DNA of 43,977 bases, taken from an uncultured Candidatus Pelagibacter sp. GTDB taxonomy: Bacteria > Pseudomonadota > Alphaproteobacteria > Pelagibacterales > Pelagibacteraceae. The position numbers and the translations under genes were made by a program. Under the pieces are notes generated by a model. The model ran no database searches. It had not been told where the DNA came from and saw nothing but the letters and a program-made list of their open reading frames with translations. The stretch spans positions 1 through 43,977 of the forward strand of contig CAJQTO010000034.1 of the NCBI GenBank assembly GCA_905620465.1, in the 5' to 3' direction. Below, in pieces: positions 36,590 to 43,977 of this stretch (position 1 is the stretch's first letter; every line of letters starts with the position of its first letter).

Positions 36590-37456
36590 ATGTTTTCTTT
36601 AGAAGAAGAAGATTTATTAAAAATTCTCCCTAAGGACGGTCCATCAGCTGAGGAAGTAAAAAAATATTTAGATAAATATAATAATGAATTTATTGTTATA
36701 AAATGTGGTGGAAGCATATTAATTGATCCAAATTTATTTCATATTTTTATTCAAAATATTGCTGTTTTAAATAAACTTGGATTTAATCCTGTGATTGTTC
36801 ATGGTGGTGGAAAAAGAATAAATAATAAATTAAGTGAACTTAATATTAAGAGTAGTTTTATTAAAGGATTAAGAGTTACTGATAAAAATATAATTAGCAT
36901 AGTTGAAGATGTTTTAATTAACTTTAATAAAGAAATTGTAAACGCTTTAAAAAATGCGTCTTGTCAGGCAAGAAGGGTCACTTCTAAAGAATATAACATT
37001 ATAACTGTAATGCCTCAGAATAAAGAATTAGGTTTTGTGGGGATTCCCACTCACATTAAAACCAATGTATTAAAGGAAATTGTTAATGCTAAAGAAGTGC
37101 CAGTTATTGCTCCACTAGGATTGGATAAAAATAATCAAACTTTTAATATCAATGCTGATACCGCTGCTGGCTCTATAGCTAAAGAACTGAAGGCTAGAAG
37201 GTTAATGATTATTAGCGATGTAGAGGGTGTGCTAGATAGTGAAAAAAAACTAATACCAGAAATTAACTCTAGCAAAGCTAAAGAGTTAATTGATCAAGAA
37301 GTTGTCTCTGGTGGAATGATACCAAAAATTAATAACTGCTTAGATGTTGCAAGTAATGGGGTAAAAGGTGTCGTAATAATTGATGGAAGAAAAAATCATT
37401 CAATTCTTTTTGAACTATTATCTGATAAAGGTTCTGGAACCTTAATTAGAGAATGA
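36590..37456 (+). CDS. argB: Acetylglutamate kinase
   Basis: IKCGGSIL, VIVHGGGKRIN, INADTAAGSIAKEL, DVEGVLD, GGMIPKINNCLDV. Confidence 0.95.
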   Translation: MFSLEEEDLLKILPKDGPSAEEVKKYLDKYNNEFIVIKCGGSILIDPNLFHIFIQNIAVLNKLGFNPVIVHGGGKRINNKLSELNIKSSFIKGLRVTDKNIISIVEDVLINFNKEIVNALKNASCQARRVTSKEYNIITVMPQNKELGFVGIPTHIKTNVLKEIVNAKEVPVIAPLGLDKNNQTFNINADTAAGSIAKELKARRLMIISDVEGVLDSEKKLIPEINSSKAKELIDQEVVSGGMIPKINNCLDVASNGVKGVVIIDGRKNHSILFELLSDKGSGTLIRE

Positions 37457-38121
37457 AAAATTTAGTTGATATAAAATATTGGATATTTGATCTAGATAAT
37501 ACTCTTTATAGTGGTCAAACCAAAGTCTTTTCAGAAGTAGATAAAAAAATGTCATCATTTATATCAAAAAAATTTGATGTCGATTTGATCAAGGCAAAAG
37601 AAATTCAAAAAAAATATTTTTATGAATACGGTACAACATTATCTGGATTAATGAATCACGACAAAATCGATCCTCATGAATTTCTTGAATTTGTTCATGA
37701 TATAGACATAAGCTGGCTACCAAAAGATAAGATATTGAAGGAAGAACTAATCAAAATTAATGAAAAAAAATATATTTTTACAAATGGCTCTCATGCTCAT
37801 GTAGAAAATGTAACCAAACAATTGGGTATAGATGGTTTGTTTGATGGAATATTTGATATTGTTGATGCTAACTTTGTTCCAAAGCCACATCTTGAGCCTT
37901 ATAAAAAAATAGTAGAAAAATTTGATTTTGATCCTACAAAATCAATATTGATTGAAGATATTGCTCATAATCTAGAGCAAGCTAAAAATTTAGGAATGAA
38001 AACATGTTGGCTTGAAAATGATGAAAGTTTTGCAAAAAAAGATGCTGATAAACCCTATATTGATTACAAGATTAAGAGCTTGCCTTCTTTTCTTCAAGAA
38101 ATTAATATACTAAGAGCATAA
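37453..38121 (+). CDS. HAD-family hydrolase, pyrimidine 5'-nucleotidase-like
   Basis: WIFDLDNTLYSG, KKYIFTNGSHAHVENV, FDGIFDIVDANFVPKPHLEPYKKI, ILIEDIAHNLEQAKNLGMKT. Confidence 0.88.
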   Translation: MKNLVDIKYWIFDLDNTLYSGQTKVFSEVDKKMSSFISKKFDVDLIKAKEIQKKYFYEYGTTLSGLMNHDKIDPHEFLEFVHDIDISWLPKDKILKEELIKINEKKYIFTNGSHAHVENVTKQLGIDGLFDGIFDIVDANFVPKPHLEPYKKIVEKFDFDPTKSILIEDIAHNLEQAKNLGMKTCWLENDESFAKKDADKPYIDYKIKSLPSFLQEINILRA

Positions 38122-38154
38122 TAAAACTAACCTACAAATAATAAGTTAAGAACT

Positions 38155-38973
38155 ATGAAAGAATTTGAAAATATTATTAATATAGCTTGGGATAATAGAG
38201 ATTCAATTAATGGTCAATCTGATCAATCAATATTAAATACCATTAAAGAAACTATTGAGCTTGTTGATAAAGGAAAATTAAGAGTAGCTGAAAAAAAAGA
38301 TAATGAGTGGGTGGTTCATCAGTGGATTAAAAAAGCAATTCTTTTAAGTTTTAAAACTAACGAAATGCAAACACTCGCAGGGCCTTATGCTACATGGTGG
38401 GATAAAGTAAGAGGAAAAACTGCTGGCTGGGGAAGAGAAGAACATAAAAGAGCAGGTTTTAGAATGGTTCCCAATGGAGTTGTTAGACACGGATCTTTTA
38501 TTGCTAAAAATGTTGTTCTAATGCCATCATTTGTAAATATTGGAGCTTATGTAGATGAAGGAACGATGGTGGATACTTGGGCTTCAGTTGGTTCTTGTGC
38601 ACAAATAGGAAAGAATTGTCACATCTCAGGTGGTGCTGGTATTGGTGGAGTATTAGAGCCAATGCAAGCGAACCCAACAATTATTGAAGACAATTGTTTT
38701 ATTGGTGCACGATCAGAAATAGTTGAAGGAGTTATCGTTGGAGAAGGTTCTGTTTTATCAATGGGCGTTTTTATTGGACAATCAACTAAAATTGTAGATA
38801 GAGAAACTAGAGAAGTTATTTTTGGTAAAATTCCACCCTACTCTGTAATAGTGCCAGGAAGCCTACCAAACAAAGATGGTAAAGGACCTTCTTTATATTG
38901 TGCTGTTATAATCAAAAAAGTTGATGAAAAAACCAGGTCTAAAACTTCACTTAACGATCTATTAAGAGATTAA
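38155..38973 (+). CDS. dapD: 2,3,4,5-tetrahydropyridine-2,6-dicarboxylate N-succinyltransferase
   Basis: [62 protein letters not shown] left-handed beta-helix. Confidence 0.97.
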   Translation: MKEFENIINIAWDNRDSINGQSDQSILNTIKETIELVDKGKLRVAEKKDNEWVVHQWIKKAILLSFKTNEMQTLAGPYATWWDKVRGKTAGWGREEHKRAGFRMVPNGVVRHGSFIAKNVVLMPSFVNIGAYVDEGTMVDTWASVGSCAQIGKNCHISGGAGIGGVLEPMQANPTIIEDNCFIGARSEIVEGVIVGEGSVLSMGVFIGQSTKIVDRETREVIFGKIPPYSVIVPGSLPNKDGKGPSLYCAVIIKKVDEKTRSKTSLNDLLRD

Positions 38974-38974
38974 A

Positions 38975-40129
38975 ATGCCAATTTATAATGAGATTACATT
39001 AGCAAAAGAGCTAATTAGATTTCCAAGCATTACTCCTGTTGATGCTGGTGTAATGAAGTTTTTAGCAAAAAAATTAAATACTCTTGGTTTTAAATGTAAA
39101 ATTTTAAATTTTAAAGATAAAAATTCTAAACCTGTTAAAAACTTATATGCAAGGTTAGGAAATTCTCAACCAAATTTTATGTTTGCTGGACATTTAGACG
39201 TAGTACCTCCTGGAAATTTAAATGATTGGACTGTTAAACCTTTTAACCCTTCTATTAAAAAAAATTATCTTATTGGAAGAGGTGCCAATGATATGAAGAG
39301 TGCTATTGCAAGTTGGGTAGTGGCAGTAAGCAAATATATATCAATATATAAAAAAATTAATGGCTCAATTAGTTTGCTAATTACAGGTGACGAAGAGGGT
39401 GCTGCAATAAATGGCACAAAAAAAGTAGTTGATTATTTAAAAAAGAAAAAAGAAAAAATAGATTTTTGTTTAGTTGGAGAACCAACAAACCCTAATAAAC
39501 TTGGTGAAATGATTAAAATTGGAAGAAGAGGAAGTATAACTGGAGAATTAATGATTATTGGAACTCAGGGTCATGTTGCCTACCCACATCGAGCAAATAA
39601 TCCATCAAATATAATCATAAAAATTTTGAAAGAATTAAAAGAAATTAAATTTGATAAAGGAACAAAAAATTTTCAACCAACTAATTTAGAAGTTACTAAA
39701 ATCAGTATAGATAACACTGCTGATAATGTTATTCCAGGGATTGCAAATGCCACTTTTAATATCAGGTTCAATAATAAGCATTCATCCTCTAAATTAAAAA
39801 TTAAATTAAATAAAATTTTTAAAAAAATTACTAAAAGAAGTAAATCCAATTTTAAAATAGAATATCGTGTGTCTGGTGAGGCCTTTTTAACTAAACCCAA
39901 TAAAACAACCTACATGATTCAAAATATTATAAAAAAAATTACTAAAATTAAACCTCAGCTATCTACAACAGGTGGAACATCAGATGCTAGATTTATTAGA
40001 AAAATTGCTCCCTGCTTAGAGTTTGGACTGGTTGGTAAAACTATGCATAAAGTGGATGAAGCAGTATCCATTTCAGATTTAAAAAAATTGACAAAAATAT
40101 ATTCAGAAATTCTTAAAAATTATTTTTAA
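38975..40129 (+). CDS. dapE: Succinyl-diaminopimelate desuccinylase
   Basis: MFAGHLDVVPPGNLNDWTVKPF, GRGANDMKSAIASWV, LITGDEEGAAINGTKKV, STTGGTSDARF. Confidence 0.95.
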   Translation: MPIYNEITLAKELIRFPSITPVDAGVMKFLAKKLNTLGFKCKILNFKDKNSKPVKNLYARLGNSQPNFMFAGHLDVVPPGNLNDWTVKPFNPSIKKNYLIGRGANDMKSAIASWVVAVSKYISIYKKINGSISLLITGDEEGAAINGTKKVVDYLKKKKEKIDFCLVGEPTNPNKLGEMIKIGRRGSITGELMIIGTQGHVAYPHRANNPSNIIIKILKELKEIKFDKGTKNFQPTNLEVTKISIDNTADNVIPGIANATFNIRFNNKHSSSKLKIKLNKIFKKITKRSKSNFKIEYRVSGEAFLTKPNKTTYMIQNIIKKITKIKPQLSTTGGTSDARFIRKIAPCLEFGLVGKTMHKVDEAVSISDLKKLTKIYSEILKNYF

Positions 40130-40215
40130 TGATTTACATTAAAGTCAAAATTTCAAAAGAGTTAAGTGATATTGACGATGAATTAAAAGTTATTTATCAA
40201 GAATATCTATCTTAA
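40129..40215 (+). CDS. Putative 28-aa small protein linking dapE and the HDAC-like gene
   Basis: MIYIKVKISKELSDIDDELKVIYQEYLS*; ATG shares one base with the dapE TAA, and its TAA is immediately followed by the ATG of the next gene. Not in the ORF track. Confidence 0.5.
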   Translation: MIYIKVKISKELSDIDDELKVIYQEYLS

Positions 40216-41145
40216 ATGAAAACTGGTTTAATAACCTCTGACACTTATCAAAATCATAATACGGGTGATGGTCATCCAGAAAAAATGGACAGGGTCACAG
40301 TAATTATAAATAATTTCAAAAAATTAAACAATAAAAATCTCGTTTGGAAGAAACCAACAAAATTTGATAAATCACTTTTAAAGATCACTCATAATTCTGA
40401 GTATATAAATTTTGTTGAAAAATCTTTTCCAGAACGGGGGTTGTCTTTTTTAGATGGTGATACAATTATTTCGCCAGGAAGCAAGGATGCAACCTTAGAT
40501 GCTGTTGGATCAATTATTGCAGCTATAGATGGTGTTCAAAATAAAGAATTTAAAAATGCTTTTTGTGCTGTTAGACCTCCTGGACATCACGCTGAAAAAA
40601 ATAAAGCAATGGGTTTTTGTATTTACAATAACGTGGCTGTTGGAGCTCATTATTTATTAGAAAAATATAAATTAAAAAAAGTAGCTATTATTGATTTTGA
40701 TGTTCATCATGGAAATGGAACACAAGATATCTTCTACAATAATGAACAAGTATTGTACATTTCAACTCATCAATTTCCTTATTACCCTGGAACTGGAACT
40801 GAAAAAGAAAAAGGAAAATATAATAATATATTTAATATTCCATTACCAGCTGGCACTAATTCTGAAGAATATTTAAATGCATATGAGTTTGTTCTAAAAA
40901 AAATAAAAGAATTTAAACCAGAATTTATATTGCTATCTGCGGGTTTTGATGCACATAAGGATGATCCATTGGCTCAGTTTCAATTACAGTCTGAAGATTT
41001 CTACGAACTTACTAAAAGAACCTTAAAATTATCTAAATTATACTGTCACGGAAAAGTTGTTTCCATTTTAGAGGGTGGCTATGATCTTGCGGCTCTTCAA
41101 GAAAGTACAGAGAAGCACGTTAATGCCCTCTTAGAATTTAATTGA
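40216..41145 (+). CDS. Histone deacetylase-family (class II / acetylpolyamine amidohydrolase-like) zinc deacetylase
   Basis: VRPPGHHAEKNKAMGFCIYNNVAV, IIDFDVHHGNGTQDIFY, LSAGFDAHKDDPLAQF, LEGGYDL: zinc ligands and catalytic residues intact. Confidence 0.93.
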   Translation: MKTGLITSDTYQNHNTGDGHPEKMDRVTVIINNFKKLNNKNLVWKKPTKFDKSLLKITHNSEYINFVEKSFPERGLSFLDGDTIISPGSKDATLDAVGSIIAAIDGVQNKEFKNAFCAVRPPGHHAEKNKAMGFCIYNNVAVGAHYLLEKYKLKKVAIIDFDVHHGNGTQDIFYNNEQVLYISTHQFPYYPGTGTEKEKGKYNNIFNIPLPAGTNSEEYLNAYEFVLKKIKEFKPEFILLSAGFDAHKDDPLAQFQLQSEDFYELTKRTLKLSKLYCHGKVVSILEGGYDLAALQESTEKHVNALLEFN

Positions 41146-41176
41146 AAATTTTTAAATATTCACTAAAGAACTAATA

Positions 41177-41665
41177 ATGAAACTTTACGGAATTAAAAAA
41201 TCTAATATTGACAGAAAAGGACGCGGTCTTTATGCCACTAAAGACATCAAAGAAAATACAAGAATTATGGATTATGTTGGAAAAATTATAACAAAAAAAC
41301 AAACAGAAGAATCTGAAAAATTTGATAACTCTAAGCCTATTTATTTATTTAATTTAAATAGTAGGTATGATCTAGATGGAGATGTTTCCTGGAATACTGC
41401 TCGTTTAATAAACCATTCTTGTTCTAACAATTGCGATTACAATGGAACGGGCTTAAAACTATGGGTTATTGCTATAAAAGATATTAAAAAAGGTGAGGAG
41501 CTAACTTGTGATTATGGTTTTGGATATGATGAAAACTATAAACAATTTAGATGTAAATGTGGATCTAAAAACTGCTGTGGTTATATAGTAAGGGCAGAAT
41601 CAAGGTGGCGAATTAATAAAAGATTTAGTATGAGTCTAAAAAATAATGGTAGAGCTAATAAATAA
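41177..41665 (+). CDS. SET-domain protein (putative protein-lysine methyltransferase) with post-SET motif
   Basis: GRGLYATKDIKENTRIMDYVGKII, ARLINHSCSNNC, IKKGEELTCDYGFGYDE, CKCGSKNC (post-SET CxCx4C). Confidence 0.93.
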   Translation: MKLYGIKKSNIDRKGRGLYATKDIKENTRIMDYVGKIITKKQTEESEKFDNSKPIYLFNLNSRYDLDGDVSWNTARLINHSCSNNCDYNGTGLKLWVIAIKDIKKGEELTCDYGFGYDENYKQFRCKCGSKNCCGYIVRAESRWRINKRFSMSLKNNGRANK

Positions 41666-42395
41666 CTTTTTCTAAAAACAGGCCATGTGAAGGTGCTGGT
41701 GGGGCACATAAAATTCTTTTTTTGGATTTCAAAATTAATTCAAACTTTTTCAAATCCCATTTTTTTTCAGATAGATATTTTAAACAACCCACCATTGATC
41801 TAACCTGTTGTTGTAAAAAAGATTGTGATTTAAATTGTATTTCAATTCTATTTTTAATTAATTTAATTTTAATTGATTTTATTGTTCTAATTGGACTTTT
41901 AGCATTACAGCTTGATGCCCTAAATGTTGAAAAATCTTTAGTACCCAATAACTTTTTAGCACCTTTTTTCATTAAGTTTATATCTAATTTTTTAATTACA
42001 TGCCATCCTCGTTCACTTTCAATAGAAGGTCTGCTAAGTCTATTAAATATTATATATTTATAAATTCTTTGTTTTGCAGAAAATCTTGCATGAAAATTTG
42101 AATTTTTTTTCTTAATATTAATTATTGAAATACCTTCGTTATTCACAAAGTAATTCATTGATTTTATAAACTTATCTAGATCTTGAATCTTTTTTTTACA
42201 ATTAAAATGAGCTGATTGTTCGATAGCATGAACTCCGGAATCTGTACGCCCAGATCCTATTATTGATATTTTTTCATTTAAAAGTTTAGATAATTTAGTT
42301 TGAATTAATTTTTGGATAGATTTTCCTTTAGCCTGAATTTGCCAACCAACAAAGTTAGTTCCTACATATTCAATTAAAATTTGGTACCTATGCAT
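41655..42395 (-). CDS. truA: tRNA pseudouridine(38-40) synthase
   Basis: IEYVGTNFVGWQIQ, GSGRTDSGVHAIEQSAHF, RSMVGCLKYL. Confidence 0.95.
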   Translation of the reverse strand: MHRYQILIEYVGTNFVGWQIQAKGKSIQKLIQTKLSKLLNEKISIIGSGRTDSGVHAIEQSAHFNCKKKIQDLDKFIKSMNYFVNNEGISIINIKKKNSNFHARFSAKQRIYKYIIFNRLSRPSIESERGWHVIKKLDINLMKKGAKKLLGTKDFSTFRASSCNAKSPIRTIKSIKIKLIKNRIEIQFKSQSFLQQQVRSMVGCLKYLSEKKWDLKKFELILKSKKRILCAPPAPSHGLFLEKVIY

Positions 42396-43320
42396 TGTTC
42401 AAATTTGAACCTTTTTTGATTTGAGAACCAAGCATAAATTCACTTATATTTTGAGGTCTCTTTCCTTGTCTTTGAATGTCCATAACCTTGATTGATTTTT
42501 TATTGCCACAGCTAATTTCTAAATAATTATCTAATACATTGCCAATTTCTCCAATACCAGACGCTAACTCAGCTTTTAAAATCTTATATCTCTCACCCTT
42601 GTGGATAAAGAAAGCTCCAGGGCTTGGATATAATCCATTTATTTTAGCGATTATATTTTCAGCAGTGTCGCTCCATTGTATTTTACTTTCAGATTTATCA
42701 ATTTTAAACGCATATGTTGCTTCACTATGTTTTTGTTGTTTAAATTCTATTTTATCTTCTAATATATCATCAATGTTATCTAGTATTTTTTCTGCTGCTA
42801 ACAGAGAAAGTTTTTCTGAAGCTATTTCTGCATTATCTTTATCTGTAATTTTTATTTTATAGAAATTACATACAGGTCCTGTGTCTAGTTTCTCTTCTAT
42901 TTTCATAATACTAACTCCAGTTTCTTTATCTAAATTCATTATTGATCTTTGGATTGGAGCGGCACCTCTCCATTTTGGCAGAAGCGATGCATGAATATTG
43001 ATAAATCCTTTTTTAGTTAAGCTTAAAAATTCTTTTGGAATAATTTGACCATAAGCTACTACAATCGCTATATCGGCATCTAATTTTTTTAAATACTCAT
43101 ATTCTTCTTTATTATTTTTTAACGATGATGGTGTTCTATATTCTATATTTAGAGTTTCAGAAATTCCTTGAATAGGAGATTTATTAATTTTTTGACCTCT
43201 TTGTGATTTTTGTGGGGGCTGCGTGTAAACAACAGATATTTGATACCCATTTTGATACAACGATTTTAATATTGGTACAGAAAAAAATGGCGTGCCCATA
43301 AATACAATTTTTTTTAACAT
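42388..43320 (-). CDS. fmt: Methionyl-tRNA formyltransferase
   Basis: VFMGTPFFSVPILKSL, VVAYGQIIPKEFL, NIHASLLPKWRGAAPIQRSI, ETGVSIMKIEEKLDTGPV, LYPSPGAF. Confidence 0.96.
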   Translation of the reverse strand: MLKKIVFMGTPFFSVPILKSLYQNGYQISVVYTQPPQKSQRGQKINKSPIQGISETLNIEYRTPSSLKNNKEEYEYLKKLDADIAIVVAYGQIIPKEFLSLTKKGFINIHASLLPKWRGAAPIQRSIMNLDKETGVSIMKIEEKLDTGPVCNFYKIKITDKDNAEIASEKLSLLAAEKILDNIDDILEDKIEFKQQKHSEATYAFKIDKSESKIQWSDTAENIIAKINGLYPSPGAFFIHKGERYKILKAELASGIGEIGNVLDNYLEISCGNKKSIKVMDIQRQGKRPQNISEFMLGSQIKKGSNLNNA

Positions 43321-43323
43321 TTA

Positions 43324-43851
43324 TTAAACAATTATTCTGTTAGATTTTGTTTTAGAAAGTTTTTTAATGATCATTGATTTTTTTAATTTTGACAAATAAT
43401 CTATAAATAAAATTCCTTCTAAATGATCCATTTCATGCTGAATACAGGTTGCCAATAAACCTTCTGCTTTTAACAATTGTTTTTTTCCATTATAGTCTAA
43501 ATATTCCACTTCACATCTATTTGGCCTTTCTATTTCTGCAAATTGATCTGGCACAGATAAGCATCCCTCTTCATATGTAGCTTTTTCGGAGTTCTTATTT
43601 TTTACTGTTGGGTTAACAAAATATATTGGTTCTTTTTTATTTTCATCCTTACTAATATCTATAACAATAATTCTTTTAGGAATTCCAATTTGAATTGCTG
43701 CTAAACCAATTCCATTAGCGGCATACATTGTTTCTAACATATCACACATTAGATTCTGTTCTACAATTCCAACTCCTTCAATGGGTTTTGAAATTTGCCT
43801 TAATATTTTATTTGGCTCTGTTAAAATTATTTTAACTGACATAATTAACAA
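43324..43851 (-). CDS. def: Peptide deformylase
   Basis: GIGLAAIQIGIPKRIIVID, EEGCLSVP, CIQHEMDHLEGILFIDYLS zinc motif. Confidence 0.97.
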   Translation of the reverse strand: MLIMSVKIILTEPNKILRQISKPIEGVGIVEQNLMCDMLETMYAANGIGLAAIQIGIPKRIIVIDISKDENKKEPIYFVNPTVKNKNSEKATYEEGCLSVPDQFAEIERPNRCEVEYLDYNGKKQLLKAEGLLATCIQHEMDHLEGILFIDYLSKLKKSMIIKKLSKTKSNRIIV

Positions 43852-43868
43852 TTATTTTATTATAATTT

Positions 43869-43977
43869 TTAAACTTTTAAAGGAAGAACTTTAAGTAAGA
43901 TTTTATTTCTAAGAGGGTCAATATCTAGCTGATTTAATGTACTAATGATAAAAAACAGCGTTTCGGGATCAATATCT
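43869..43977 (-). CDS. C-terminal fragment of an unidentified protein (runs off right edge)
   Basis: Minus-strand open frame ending ...DIDPETLFFIISTLNQLDIDPLRNKILLKVLPLKV*; no family recognised. Confidence 0.5.
   Translation of the reverse strand, partial: DIDPETLFFIISTLNQLDIDPLRNKILLKVLPLKV

Noticed and set aside
40691-40876. Plus-strand ORF 40691-40876 in another frame of the HDAC gene
   Set aside because: Alternate-frame translation inside a conserved HDAC coding region.
1-43977. CRISPR array, transposon, prophage, restriction-modification or toxin-antitoxin locus
   Set aside because: No regularly spaced repeats, transposase, integrase, methylase/REase or TA-like gene pair was recognised.

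Overview
This is a 44 kb, AT-rich, densely packed chromosomal window. Gene content and synteny (gcrA; trpF-trpB-trpA-accD-folC-trxA; rpmH-rnpA-yidD-yidC; ffs next to dnaX; DUF2948 between murA and hisD) indicate a streamlined alphaproteobacterium, most likely SAR11/Pelagibacterales. That assignment is from recognition, not a search. Almost everything is housekeeping: partial dnaX, SRP RNA, pheA, kdsB, argF/argD, kdsD/lptC/lptB, aroA-cmk-rpsA-ihfB-pyrF-trpFBA-accD-folC, three tRNAs (His, Phe, Thr), hisS/hisZ/hisG/hisD, murA, dcd, argB, dapD/dapE, truA, fmt and def. I saw no CRISPR array, prophage, transposon or classical defence island. The points most worth a second look are: (1) tRNA-His 4 nt upstream of the hisS start codon, in an apparent tRNA-His/hisS/hisZ/hisG unit; (2) a trpFBA cluster whose TrpB lacks the canonical ETGAGQHG and GRGDKD motifs; (3) a cytidylate kinase with Ala at the P-loop Lys position; (4) an AccD zinc ribbon with CC instead of CxxC; (5) a 28-aa ORF fitted exactly between dapE and a histone-deacetylase-like gene that is followed by a SET-domain gene; (6) an ExoI / PD-(D/E)XK / RmuC nuclease cluster; (7) a 15-nt homopolymer inside pheA.
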